This document shows, one piece after another, positions 7,568 to 17,700 of a stretch of 49,184 bases of DNA (positions within the stretch are counted from its first letter, which is position 1; each line of letters starts with the position of its first letter). Source of the DNA: Phycisphaerae bacterium (GTDB lineage Bacteria > Planctomycetota > Phycisphaerae > Phycisphaerales > SM1A02); the NCBI GenBank assembly GCA_018656645.1, contig JABHZL010000046.1, forward strand, positions 1-49,184, given 5' to 3'. The notes beneath the pieces are model-generated. The model was not told the DNA's origin. It did not search any database and worked only from the letters and a program-made list of their open reading frames with translations. The position numbers and the translations under genes were made by a program.

Positions 7568-9153
7568 AACGGTTGTTATTCTTATTCATTCTGTTTGGTT
7601 GTGAGCAAAGAGAAACGCCTCAACCAAGTTTTATTTTTACAGAAGTTCAAACTGACATCACTCCGACTGTTTGCGGTTCAAAAGATGCAACGCAAATTAT
7701 AGAAGTCAATGGAACGGGGCTCGCACTCTTTGATTATGACAATGATGGTGATTTGGATGTGTTCGTTGTCAACGCTTCAGACCAACCATGCCGATTGTAT
7801 GAAAACATTAGTGATGGTTCGATTGTATTTCTAGACGTAACGGAAGATAAAAAAATTGACGTCAAGCGTTGGGCAAATGGAGTAGCGGTCGGTGATGTTA
7901 ATGGCGATGGTTTTGAAGATTTGTACCTCACTTGTTTTGGTCCAAATGTGTTGCTTATGAATAATGGAGGGAAGTCATTTACAGATATCACCGAACAAGC
8001 GGGTGTTGGAGATGCTCGTTGGGGGACAAGTGCTGCTTTTGGTGATCTTGATAACGATGGCGATCTCGATTTATATGTTTGTAATTATCTTGAATTTGAT
8101 TCGAAAAACCCTCCTCCTAGGGCAAAGTACAAGGGGACGTCAGTCCTTGGTGGTCCACATGGGATGATTCCTGAGAGTGATATTGTGTATGAAAATATGG
8201 GCGATGGTGCATTTTCGGATGCAACTGAAGCGTGGCAACTCGATGCACCACCAGCATTTTCTTTGAATGTTGTCATTCTTGATGTTGATGGTGATGGGAT
8301 GCAAGATATTTATGTTGGCAATGATTCAATGGCAAATTTTCTTTTTAAGAACAACGGGCGTAATTCTGGTGAACGGTTTATACAAGAAGGAATACATAGT
8401 GGCTTGGCTGTCAACGGTGATGGTTCAATGCAAGCAACAATGGGAATTGCCATCGCAGATGTTGATGGCAGCGGATCACCAGATTTTTTCACAACAAACT
8501 TTTCAAGTGATACAAATACACTGATGTTGCAAATGGATAACTATTTTGAAGACCGAACAAATTTATATGGTTTAGGTTTACTAAGCCGTACATTACTCGG
8601 GTGGTCGTGTGGTTTTCATGATTTTGATCTTGATGGTGACGAAGATTTGCTCGTTGTGAATGGACATGTGTACCCAGAAGCTACAGCAAATACAATGGAC
8701 AGTGATCTTTTTCAACCCATGTTGTGGATGTCCCGAGTTGGCAAACGTTTTGTAAAAGTAGAGGCTCAAAAGAATCCAAAAAAATATCAAGATCGAGCTG
8801 CTGTTTTTGGGGATCTTGATGGTGATGGGGACACCGATGTTATTGTTTCTCAGCGAAACGGGCCTGTTCGAGTGTTACGCAATGATGCAGTTGGTGCTGA
8901 GCCCTTAGTAATTCATTTAGAGGGTCATGCACTAGGTGCTGCATTGAAACTAACCCTTGATGATGGCTCAGTTATTTCTAGGTGGAATCATAGCGGAGGG
9001 GGGTTTCAGTCATCTGTTTCTACAAATCCTACGTTTACGTTTCACACAGGTCGTGTGCCTGTAAAATTAGATATTACGTGGGGGAATGGCAATTCCCAAA
9101 CTTGCAGTGTCGTTCCAAATAGTGGCGACTTTATTGTGACTCAAATCGATTGA
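7564..9153 (+). CDS. CRTAC1-type VCBS/ASPIC-UnbV repeat lipoprotein
   Basis: A short lipoprotein signal (MKRLLFLFILFGC) precedes about 400 residues of VCBS/FG-GAP repeats with clear calcium loops (DYDNDGDLDVFVVN, DVNGDGFEDLYLTC, DLDNDGDLDLYVCN, DVDGDGMQDIYVGN, DFDLDGDEDLLVVN, DLDGDGDTDVIVSQ). The C-terminal portion (ALGAALKLTLDDGS... to LDITWGNGNSQTCSVVPNSGDF) matches the ASPIC/UnbV domain, giving the CRTAC1 architecture common in planctomycetes. The start overlaps the TPR gene stop (ATGA) and has GAGG upstream. The gene ends convergently with the DUF1501 gene, with only 28 bases between them and no obvious terminator. The function of these proteins is unknown; an extracytoplasmic binding role is inferred. 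Confidence 0.87.
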   Translation: MKRLLFLFILFGCEQRETPQPSFIFTEVQTDITPTVCGSKDATQIIEVNGTGLALFDYDNDGDLDVFVVNASDQPCRLYENISDGSIVFLDVTEDKKIDVKRWANGVAVGDVNGDGFEDLYLTCFGPNVLLMNNGGKSFTDITEQAGVGDARWGTSAAFGDLDNDGDLDLYVCNYLEFDSKNPPPRAKYKGTSVLGGPHGMIPESDIVYENMGDGAFSDATEAWQLDAPPAFSLNVVILDVDGDGMQDIYVGNDSMANFLFKNNGRNSGERFIQEGIHSGLAVNGDGSMQATMGIAIADVDGSGSPDFFTTNFSSDTNTLMLQMDNYFEDRTNLYGLGLLSRTLLGWSCGFHDFDLDGDEDLLVVNGHVYPEATANTMDSDLFQPMLWMSRVGKRFVKVEAQKNPKKYQDRAAVFGDLDGDGDTDVIVSQRNGPVRVLRNDAVGAEPLVIHLEGHALGAALKLTLDDGSVISRWNHSGGGFQSSVSTNPTFTFHTGRVPVKLDITWGNGNSQTCSVVPNSGDFIVTQID

Positions 9154-9181
9154 ATTTCACTACATTCGGGAGAAGTTCAAC

Positions 9182-10513
9182 TTACTTTAGCACATCGGCT
9201 TTTGTGTAAGACTTACCAAGTATTGCCTTGTCATCCGCGCCCATCCAATCGTTGAGAACGGTGGCATACACTTGTCTGAAATCTGTGTTATAGATCAAGT
9301 CACCTTCATCAAGTTTTGTCAAGGATGGATGCGTTCCAAGTAAACCAGGCTTTACCATGTCGCCAATCAAAAACATTGGTGCTGCAGTACCGTGATCTGT
9401 TCCAACTGAACCGTTTTGGGCTACACGGCGTCCAAACTCACTGAACATCATCGTGAGGACTTTACCCCCATTCCCCTGTGTTGAAATATCTTTTTGGAAT
9501 GCGTTGAGTGAATCCCCAACCTGACGCATAAGATTAGCGTGAGAGTTTAGTTGATTTGCATGTGTGTCAAATCCGCCAAGACTCGCATAATAAACACGGG
9601 TTGGAAGTTCAGCTCGAATCATCGCAGCAATCATTTGCAACTGCTGAGCGAGTTTTCCATCTGGGTATTTCACAAGAGGTTGAACTTGCACTGCTTTTCG
9701 AATTTTGTCTGAAGAAACTTGAGCATCCAATGATGTTCGAACGAGAAAATCTAATTGGCTGTTTTTAGATACGCCTTGCATAGAATCTCGGCGATTGATG
9801 TCATCGTATGTTGTTGCAAGTGAATCATCAGAATCTTTTCCTGCCCATTTGAACAACTCTTCAGTTTCAAAATTAACCGCTTTTTGTGTCTTGCCATGTA
9901 ATGCAAGCGGCGCTTTGGGACCGATTGCAATTGATCCCTTTGGATTTGGTTTGCCTGCACATGTGTTGTCAAAATATTTGCCTAACCAACCATACCCTTG
10001 AGCAGAACGATTTCCTGTATGCCAAATATCTGTAGAAGTGAAGTGTGAACGGTTCGGGTTGGGATACCCAATTCCCTGCATAATTGCAGCTTGTCCATTA
10101 TCAATAAGTTCACGAAGCCCTGTGAGGTTTGGATGTAACCCAATACCATCAGCCCCAGGAATCGACAACGCGCTTCCTGCATTGCTTCTTGAACTTCCTG
10201 GTGCACCAATTGCTAATTGAGAACGGTGGTTGTAGTAATCTCTAGAACCATACGGCACTACTGTATTTAGACCATCATTTCCCCCAGCGAGTTGAATCAC
10301 GACTGTGACTCTGTCATCAGGCACGCCTGCTTGAGAAGAAACTAATGAACCGACAGGAAGCATGATTCCATGGGCAGATTTTTGCAAGAATGTTGGCACT
10401 GTTGTAGCCATAGACAGAAAAACCATCCCTTGCTGCATAAACAACCGTCTGCTGTATGTATTGTCATTTCCCGTACTAAGATTTTCGTTTTCATGTGGAT
10501 GGTGATGTGTCAT
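9182..10513 (-). CDS. DUF1501 secreted protein with twin-arginine signal
   Basis: Residues 21-26 read SRRLFM, a twin-arginine motif preceding a hydrophobic segment, so export of a folded protein by Tat is predicted. The rest matches DUF1501: VTVVIQLAGGNDGLNTVVPY near the start, LHPNLTGLRELIDNGQAAIM, GFDTHANQ, MMFSEFGRRVAQNGSVGTDHG and a C-terminal tail with QVYATVLNDWMG. The family belongs to the alkaline-phosphatase-like/sulfatase-like fold and is very abundant in planctomycetes; its substrate is not established. The gene lies 10 bases downstream of the DUF1800 gene with GAGG before its ATG, so the two are almost certainly one unit. Confidence 0.93.
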   Translation of the reverse strand: MTHHHPHENENLSTGNDNTYSRRLFMQQGMVFLSMATTVPTFLQKSAHGIMLPVGSLVSSQAGVPDDRVTVVIQLAGGNDGLNTVVPYGSRDYYNHRSQLAIGAPGSSRSNAGSALSIPGADGIGLHPNLTGLRELIDNGQAAIMQGIGYPNPNRSHFTSTDIWHTGNRSAQGYGWLGKYFDNTCAGKPNPKGSIAIGPKAPLALHGKTQKAVNFETEELFKWAGKDSDDSLATTYDDINRRDSMQGVSKNSQLDFLVRTSLDAQVSSDKIRKAVQVQPLVKYPDGKLAQQLQMIAAMIRAELPTRVYYASLGGFDTHANQLNSHANLMRQVGDSLNAFQKDISTQGNGGKVLTMMFSEFGRRVAQNGSVGTDHGTAAPMFLIGDMVKPGLLGTHPSLTKLDEGDLIYNTDFRQVYATVLNDWMGADDKAILGKSYTKADVLK

Positions 10514-10523
10514 GCGTCGTTCC

Positions 10524-12020
10524 TCAACTAAGTTGATACTCTGGCATTGCAGTTATCAATGTGAGTAAGCCAGTTACAGTTCTATTGTCTAGTACGTTGT
10601 GTTGTGTTTTTAAATAATCAAGGAGAGCGTCTTCTCGTTCCTTTTGAATGTTTGGATTGCAAAGTACGTTAGTAAGTAGGTATCGCACTGCTTGTTTTGG
10701 AGATTTTGTTCTTCCACCGAGCAAAGAAATAGCATCATATTTACTTGCATCAGCATTCCAAGCATATCCATCTGGTTTTTGCCCAGTGAGTAAAAAGAGA
10801 AGGGTATTTTGCCGCATAAACATGGTTGAAGTGCTGATCCAAGCTCTTCCACCATCCCAACCTTTTACAGAAGGGGGAGCGAATAGTTTTTGCCCCATCA
10901 AATTGGATGCAAGTGAGAGTGTTCGCAACAACTTTTTTCGATCTGGAGGATTGACAGTTCGCATTGCTTGGACAATCAATTGGATAGGGCTCTTGATAAT
11001 TGAACGTACATTTTCTTCATCATAAAAATGTTCCGAAAGAAGCATGGCTTTCATGACATTTTTGATTTTCCAATTTGATCGTTTGAATACACTTGCTAGT
11101 TGCCCAACATATTTTGTAGCATCTGGTGTTGGCCCATGTGGCAAATCATTGATGAAGAAACGATAGAGCTTCCAGATAACAAATGTAGATACACTTGGTC
11201 TTGTGAAAATCAGATCAACAAAATCATCACCATCAAATTGTCCTCGTCGACCAAATATTGTTTTGACGCCTTCGTCGTGTTGACGGGTTCTGAATGCGAA
11301 AGCATCGTCTTCGAAGGTATACCCCGTCAAGGTTCTGGCACCTTCTTTTATATCATCTTCTGTGTACCCGTTGCCCTCGCCAAGAGTGAAGAGTTCCATT
11401 AGTTCACGGGCGAGATTTTCGTTTGGAGCTTCTTTGCGATTTTGATGATTATTGAGATATTGGATCATTGCTGGATCGTGCACGATGCCACGAACTAAAT
11501 CTTCTTTGAAGTTTCCCATGGCATTTGTACGGAAAAATGCATTTTGCTGATACATGTGAAAGCTATTTTCAATTGTTCGATATCCAGTTGCAAAATGACC
11601 ATGCCAAAAGAGTGTTAGTTTTTCTTCAAGTGGTCGTGGCGTTTCGATCAGACGTTTGAGCCACCATTCTTCCATTTCAGAAATTTGTTTTCGATCGGCA
11701 CGTTGTCGTCGTTGTCGCTCTTGCCTTAGTGTTTCAAGTGTTGCTTCATCACCATCTTGCCGAGCTTTTTTTATCATTTGCCCTTCGCTCTTTGTGCGCG
11801 GTCGCATGATGTCGTTGTCAAAATCCTCTGCACGTACTGGTGAAGGATCTTTGACTCGTGCATACTCAACAATGTACTCAACTGCTTTATCGAGCCCCAT
11901 TTTTGTAAGTAAAGATATTTGTCTTTCTGTTCCTCCGAAACCAGCGCGGTTGAGAAGGTGTTGTGCCTTCCACTCATCAAATTTGCTTTTATCTAGCTTT
12001 TTGAGTGTGCTACTTTGCAT
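10524..12020 (-). CDS. DUF1800 protein
   Basis: The 498-residue protein matches DUF1800 from end to end: HLLNRAGFGGTERQI near the N-terminus, EEKLTLFWHGHFATG at about 155-170, NENLARELMELFTLGEGNGYTEDDIKEGARTLTG in the middle, and PPSVKGWDGGRAWI towards the end. DUF1800 genes are regularly found directly upstream of DUF1501 genes in planctomycetes, as here. The biochemical function is unknown. No signal peptide is evident from this start. A GGAG site lies nine bases before the ATG and a TATATT box lies further upstream, so the unit probably has its own promoter after copA. Confidence 0.93.
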   Translation of the reverse strand: MQSSTLKKLDKSKFDEWKAQHLLNRAGFGGTERQISLLTKMGLDKAVEYIVEYARVKDPSPVRAEDFDNDIMRPRTKSEGQMIKKARQDGDEATLETLRQERQRRQRADRKQISEMEEWWLKRLIETPRPLEEKLTLFWHGHFATGYRTIENSFHMYQQNAFFRTNAMGNFKEDLVRGIVHDPAMIQYLNNHQNRKEAPNENLARELMELFTLGEGNGYTEDDIKEGARTLTGYTFEDDAFAFRTRQHDEGVKTIFGRRGQFDGDDFVDLIFTRPSVSTFVIWKLYRFFINDLPHGPTPDATKYVGQLASVFKRSNWKIKNVMKAMLLSEHFYDEENVRSIIKSPIQLIVQAMRTVNPPDRKKLLRTLSLASNLMGQKLFAPPSVKGWDGGRAWISTSTMFMRQNTLLFLLTGQKPDGYAWNADASKYDAISLLGGRTKSPKQAVRYLLTNVLCNPNIQKEREDALLDYLKTQHNVLDNRTVTGLLTLITAMPEYQLS

Positions 12021-12086
12021 AGAGAGACTCCAAGTGGTTTGTGAAAAAATATAATCGTGCTGCGTTGAACGATTAATTTGATAGAG

Positions 12087-14243
12087 CTATTGCATATTTT
12101 CCATGATACGTTGCTGCCGCAGCTTTCGTTTGAGTAAAATTGCGTTCCCAATGACTGTGACATCACTAAAGCCCATTGCAGCAGCTGCAATGAGGGGTCC
12201 GTGTGGTCCGAGAACCCCGAATGCTGCGAGCGGAATTGCAGCAACGTTATACATGAAAGCAAAAACAAGATTTTGTTTTATTGTTTTAAGCGTATCTCTT
12301 GCAATCGAAACGGATTCTGCGGTTGATTCAATGGAATTCGACGGAATGATGATCGAAGCCGATTCCATTGCAACGTTTGTTCCTGATGCTATCGCAACAC
12401 CTACGTCTGATGCTGCAAGGGCAGCAGCATCGTTGATCCCATCACCGACCATCATCGAAGGCCTTGGAAGGCTGGCAACAATTTCAGTTTTTTCGCTTGG
12501 TGAAGCTTCGGCGTGGACATGTTCTGTTTTGATGCCAACTTCTTTCGCAACGGCGATTGCATTTTCAGTTCTGTCACCCGAAAGCATGTGTACCTCAACT
12601 CCGAGTGTGCCTAATCGTGCAATTGTATCTTTTGCATCTGGACGGATTTCGTCAGTAACAGAAATACGACCAATAAAAGAGTCTTCAACTTCTACGCGGC
12701 ACGTTGCTGCGTTATCTCGCAAGACTGCAACCTTTCTTCCATCGACTTCGCCTTTGACGCCGCTTCCGGGTGTTGCTTGAAAATTAACAACTGTTGGAAC
12801 TTCGATGTTTTGTTTATGTGCTTCGTTTACTATTGCAGAGGCAATAGGATGTTCACTTGGAGTTTCGACGGAAGCTGCGAGCCTGATGAGTTCAGTTTTT
12901 GAGTAACCACTTTCTGGAGTAATTTGTTCGACAACAGGTTTTCCAAGTGTAAGCGTTCCGGTTTTATCAAAAATACACGTGACAGTTTTTCCTGCGAGTT
13001 CAAGAGATCCAGCGTCTTTCACTAAAATACCACGCAAACTCGATTCGCCCGCTGCAACCATCACTGCCATAGGTGTTGCAAGTCCAAGCGCACATGGACA
13101 TGAGATGACTAAGATCGTGACAGCAGAAACAATTCCTGTTTCGGTGTCTCCTGCGATTATCCAACCGATGACTGTTACTGCTGCAATCGCAAGGACGATA
13201 GGAACGAAAATACTAGCGACTTTGTCAGCAAGGCGCTGCATACCTGCTTTGCTCGATTGGGCGTTCGTAACGAGTTGGGCAATTCGAGAAACGGTTGTGT
13301 GTCGACCGTCGACGTTTGTTTTAAGAACGAGCTGACCAGATGTGTTCATCGATCCGGCGATGAGTACATCGCCGATTCCTTTTGCTACTGGGAGGGGTTC
13401 ACCTGTAACTATTGATTCATCAACTTCGCTTGCGCCTTCAACAACATGACCGTCAACTGGAATTCGGCTACCGGGACGTACGAGCAATCGTACCCCTTCA
13501 GAAACTTCTCCCGTTGGAATTTCGGTTGTTGAACCATCTTCGTTGACCTGTTCTGCAACATCGGGTTGCATGCGGAGCAATTCGCGAATTGCAGAACCAG
13601 CTTTTGCAGATGATGTGGCTTCAAGCCAATGTCCAATACTAATAATTGCAAGCAGGGCGGCCGCTTCCATGAAGTACATTGGATGACCAGTTTCGTAACC
13701 ATAATTTTTAGCGATAAATACAAACAGAGAAAAGAAGTACGCAGAAGATGCGCCTATTGAAATGAGCGTATCCATGTTTGTTTGTAATCTTTTGGCTGCT
13801 GCAAATGCAGAAGTAAAAAAACCACTGCCGACCAAAATCATTGAAACAGTTGATGCAGCAAACATAATCCATGGAATCCAAGGACCTTCAAGACCAAGGG
13901 TTCCTGCACTCCAATGCAGTGCTTCAAAAGGCGCCCAAATTGCTACGCCGAGAATCGCTCGGCGTTTCCAGTTGGAAGCATTTTTCTTTTGCCGTTGTTC
14001 AATTTCAGTCGCCATTTTGGCAGGATCGATGCCAGCATCCTCGACCGTGGCTGGATAGCCCGAGGCAGTTACGGCGGCGGCGAGCGCTTCACCATCAAGA
14101 CCCTTGCCAGTCACTGTTCCACGCCCAGTTGCAAAAGCAACGGAAGCAGATTCCACTCCATTTATGGACAAAAGGGCTTTTTCAACACTAGAGCTGCATG
14201 CGGCGCAGTTCATTTCACCAATTTTGAGGTCAATTTGATCCAT
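12087..14243 (-). CDS. copA: Copper-exporting P1B-type ATPase
   Basis: The protein has one N-terminal heavy-metal-associated domain with a CAAC metal site (GEMNCAACSSSVEKAL), then the P1B ATPase core: TGE actuator loop (SIVTGEPLPV), the CPC transmembrane metal site (SCPCALGLATP), the phosphorylation motif DKTGTLT, the SEHP motif and the hinge GDGINDAAAL. CPC with a CxxC HMA domain indicates Cu(I) export across the inner membrane. I chose 14243 because the HMA domain begins there and TATGAT ends seven bases upstream, with no Shine-Dalgarno site; the frame stays open further upstream, but that extension is basic, low-complexity and overlaps the promoter elements. An ATG at 14255 is an alternative. 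No chaperone or CsoR-type regulator gene is adjacent. Confidence 0.93.
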   Translation of the reverse strand: MDQIDLKIGEMNCAACSSSVEKALLSINGVESASVAFATGRGTVTGKGLDGEALAAAVTASGYPATVEDAGIDPAKMATEIEQRQKKNASNWKRRAILGVAIWAPFEALHWSAGTLGLEGPWIPWIMFAASTVSMILVGSGFFTSAFAAAKRLQTNMDTLISIGASSAYFFSLFVFIAKNYGYETGHPMYFMEAAALLAIISIGHWLEATSSAKAGSAIRELLRMQPDVAEQVNEDGSTTEIPTGEVSEGVRLLVRPGSRIPVDGHVVEGASEVDESIVTGEPLPVAKGIGDVLIAGSMNTSGQLVLKTNVDGRHTTVSRIAQLVTNAQSSKAGMQRLADKVASIFVPIVLAIAAVTVIGWIIAGDTETGIVSAVTILVISCPCALGLATPMAVMVAAGESSLRGILVKDAGSLELAGKTVTCIFDKTGTLTLGKPVVEQITPESGYSKTELIRLAASVETPSEHPIASAIVNEAHKQNIEVPTVVNFQATPGSGVKGEVDGRKVAVLRDNAATCRVEVEDSFIGRISVTDEIRPDAKDTIARLGTLGVEVHMLSGDRTENAIAVAKEVGIKTEHVHAEASPSEKTEIVASLPRPSMMVGDGINDAAALAASDVGVAIASGTNVAMESASIIIPSNSIESTAESVSIARDTLKTIKQNLVFAFMYNVAAIPLAAFGVLGPHGPLIAAAAMGFSDVTVIGNAILLKRKLRQQRIMENMQ

Positions 14244-14250
14244 GTAAGGC

Positions 14251-14329
14251 ATCATAACCGTACGCACTTGCACTTGGACCAGTCCCCCGGATATCTGGCA
14301 CTTGGACCTGGCACCGGCGCCAAGTCCAA
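14251..14329 (-). promoter_or_regulatory. copA promoter region with dyad and direct repeat
   Basis: On the minus strand TATGAT (14256-14251) sits seven bases before the copA ATG and could be the -10 box. The 10-mer CACTTGGACC (plus-strand reading) occurs at 14271-14280, over the expected -35 position, and again 28 bases away at 14299-14308. The second copy is part of a 28-bp imperfect dyad at 14302-14329 with 12 of 14 paired positions. This looks like binding sites for a metal-responsive regulator. The exact regulator cannot be named. Confidence 0.5.
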
Positions 14330-14342
14330 AATGGTTAAGGAG

Positions 14343-14370
14343 TTGGATTATTTGAAAATGAGGGTATAAT
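14343..14370 (+). promoter_or_regulatory. Promoter for the small secreted protein gene
   Basis: TTGGAT at 14343-14348 and a consensus TATAAT at 14365-14370 are separated by 16 bases. The TATAAT ends six bases before the ATG at 14377, so transcription should begin at or next to the start codon, giving a leaderless message. Confidence 0.65.
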
Positions 14371-14376
14371 CTATGG

Positions 14377-14646
14377 ATGCGAAATGACCGTACAAACCGA
14401 TTGGCAATGCTCTTGGTCGTATTTTGCTGTCTTGGCACGACAGCAGTAGCGATGCCAGCAACCACGCAAACTGTTTTAACAGTTGTTGTAGGTGGAACGA
14501 CATCACAAATTGCATACGAATTGGAATCATATGAATGCCAATTTCAGGTCAAGAATGAGGATGTTTCATCCGCTTTACGCAGAACTCCAATTCTTCCGGG
14601 GATCAATATGGAACTTCAGAACTTACCGCCACCATCAATCCGATAG
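14377..14646 (+). CDS. Small secreted protein of unknown function
   Basis: This 89-residue protein is not recognised. It has a convincing signal peptide: a basic start (MRNDRTNR), a hydrophobic core (LAMLLVVFCCLG) and an AVA|M cleavage site near residue 25, leaving a mature product of about 65 residues. The mature part starts with a beta-like run (TVLTVVVGG) and ends in a proline-containing tail. It contains one cysteine. A consensus TATAAT six bases upstream and the absence of a Shine-Dalgarno site suggest a leaderless mRNA. It sits between divergent copA and secA and may be transcribed ahead of secA. Confidence 0.55.
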   Translation: MRNDRTNRLAMLLVVFCCLGTTAVAMPATTQTVLTVVVGGTTSQIAYELESYECQFQVKNEDVSSALRRTPILPGINMELQNLPPPSIR

Positions 14647-14723
14647 ATTTCGTTGTGTGGCGATATAAGATCGCAAATTTTCATTTATTACATTTCCATT
14701 TAGATAAAAAAGTGAGGTGACGC

Positions 14724-17700
14724 ATGGGCGTTCCCGTAGTAGGTACGATTGGTCGAAAACTCTTTGGTAGCCGAAATGACAGGCTAGTCAAAAGATATAT
14801 GAAATTGGTAGATCAAGTTTCAGCACTTGAATCCGAAACTGTGGTTTTGACGGACCAAGAATTACGAGCAAAAACAGAAGAGTTTCGTGAACGGATAGCT
14901 AGTGGTAAAGAGTCCGAAACGGATCTGATTCCAGAAGCATTCGCCGTTGCAAGAGAAACGATGGACAGAGCGGTAGGAATTAGAAACATATTTGATCCGA
15001 TACACGAGTTTGATCCATCACTACTTGATGATGATGCAAGAAAACTCTTCGAAGAAACCAAAGCAACTATGGATGCTACCGAAGCGCATCCTCCCACAGG
15101 AGAGTTCCTTGGTTCAAATGAACCTGTTCCGGCATGGAAATTTGTTGATATTCCTCATGAACTTTACGCTGCAGTTCGTAAGATTTATCCAAAATCAAAA
15201 CCACCATTTCGCGCCCGGCCATTTGATGTGCAACTAATTGGCGCGGTCGTTCTGTATGAAGGTCGCATTGCAGAAATGAAGACTGGTGAAGGTAAAACAA
15301 TTGTTGCCCCTCTTGCTTGTTATCTCGCTGCACTTGTTGGGAAACAAGTCCACGTTGTCACAGTCAATGATTACCTCGTGCAACGCGACCGCGATTGGAC
15401 GTTCCCGTTTTTCCGTATGCTTGGTTTAACAGTTGGTGCAATTCATCCACAGCACATGCAACCTCCACAGCTGAAACAAGTCGCATACCAATGTAACGTT
15501 CTCTATGGAACAACGGCAGAGTTCGGTTTTGACTACCTTCGTGACAACATGAAAATGTCGACAGCAGAGCAAGTGCAAAAACATCGGCAAATCGCAATCG
15601 TCGATGAAGTTGACTCAACATTAATTGATGAGGCGAGAACTCCCTTAATTATCTCAGGACAAGCCCATAATGAACAACCACGCTACGATCTTGCCGATCG
15701 TTTAGCTAGGCATTTAATGGCAAAACAAAAGCCATGGGATGACGCTGATCAAGCGGTGCAAACTTGTCTTGTTACGATCAGTGGGCTTGAAGGTGATATC
15801 CGAAACGCAATGGATAAGTCAGCGGTTCCAGCAATGAAGCAAAAAATGGATGCAGCAAAAAAAATGCTTCCAGAACTCGAGACAACTCGAGATGCGTATA
15901 CACAGTTTTTTGAGCTAGAACTTGATAAAAAACGAGCAACTCTTACACATGAGGGAATTGCTGAAGCCCAAACAGAAGCTGGAATCGGCTCCTTTTATGT
16001 AGGGCAAAATATGGATGTGCCACACCTTTTGGAACAATCCATCCGCGCACATGCAGTTTATAAACGTGATGCAGATTACATCGTTGCAGCTGATGAAAAA
16101 GGTGAACAAACGATTGTAATTATTGATCAAAACACTGGCCGTAAAATGGTTGGGAGACAATGGTCAGATGGTTTGCATCAAGCAATTGAAGCGAAGGAAG
16201 CCGTTCCAATTAAGCAAGAAACACAAACGATGGCAACAATCACCATCCAAAATTTCTTCAAGTTGTACGAAAAACTTGCAGGCATGACTGGTACTGCAGA
16301 CACAGAAGCTACTGAGTTTTATGAAATTTATTCACTTGATGTCATTGTAATTCCAACAAATGTGCCAATTACTCGAATTGATCACAACGACTTAGTTTTC
16401 ACATCTGAAAAAGATAAAGTGACTGCTGCTGTCAACGAAATTCACGCCATGCACGATATTGGTAGACCAACTTTGGTGGGAACAACGAGTGTAGAGAAAT
16501 CCAAGGAACTTAGTGATGCACTTACCAATAGGTTCAAGGTCGATCACGAAGTACTAAATGCCGAACAGCATGAACGTGAATCAGAAATCGTAAAATTTGC
16601 TGGTAACCTTGGTGCTGTGACTGTTGCAACAAATATGGCTGGTCGTGGTACAGACATTAAGTTGAGCCCGCTCACGCCAGATAAATTAATTGAGTATTGG
16701 AAGCGTCGCGACCTTTGCCCACGTGACGTTACTGCAGATCTTGGCGAAGAAGAGGTTGTCAAGCGCATTTGGCGTCATGTAGCTCCAAAGGATCTGGGTT
16801 TGAAAAAATCAGATGTTGATGCAATGGATGATGCAGCAATTTTCAAACAATTACTTGGGAAATGGTGGAGCACATTCTGTTGGTGGGTTGACGGTGATAA
16901 GGCATCTTCTACAAGTGAAAAGAAAATGATGGAAGATTTAGATCGAAGTGGTGCATGTATGTTGCATCGCCTTCGCTTCTATGAAAATATTGAAGACATG
17001 GGTGGTTTGCATGTTGTAGCAACGGAAAGACATGAAGCACGCAGAATTGATAATCAACTTCGTGGTCGAAGTGGTCGTCAAGGTGATAACGGTTCAACCC
17101 GTTTCTTCTTGAGTCTTGAAGATGATTTGATGAAAATGTTCGCAGGTCCTCGAACACTTCAACTTTTAAGCAAAATGGGGATGAAAGAAGGCGTTGCTAT
17201 TGAGCACAATATGCTCACTAAGGCAATCACAAAGGCACAACGTAAAGTTGAAGAACGCAATTTTCTCGTTAGAAAGAATATTCTTGAATATGACGAAGTA
17301 ATGGATCATCAACGGCATGTCTTTTACGATTTGCGGCAACGTGTTTTAGAAGGCATCGAAATACGTGAACTCATTTTTGAGTATATAGAACAAGCAGTAG
17401 AGGATTCAGTTTTTAATTACCTTGACCCCTCGTATTCAGCAAATTGTATTGAAGAGTGGTTACGAGAAAACATTTCTGTAACGATCGACGCAGACCGCAT
17501 GATTGGCAAAGATCGAGAAGATTTACACAAACTTATTATTCGTGATGCACTTGGAGAATCCGCAGAAGTCATTCGTGTAACGATCGGCGAATATCTTCCA
17601 GATACGATTGATCTTGGTGATGGTAAAATTTCTGAACGAGATGAAACAACTTGGGATTACAAAGCCGCTGTTGACTGGGCAGTTGCAGCGTGGGACAGTG

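Noticed and set aside
14302-14329. RNA attenuator hairpin in a copA leader
   Set aside because: If copA is leaderless from 14243, as its -10-like box suggests, the dyad lies upstream of the transcript. An operator is the simpler reading.
14256-14465. N-terminal extension of CopA by about 74 residues
   Set aside because: The extra sequence is basic and unlike the family, and it overlaps the dyad, direct repeat and the opposite-strand gene. The HMA domain starts at 14243.
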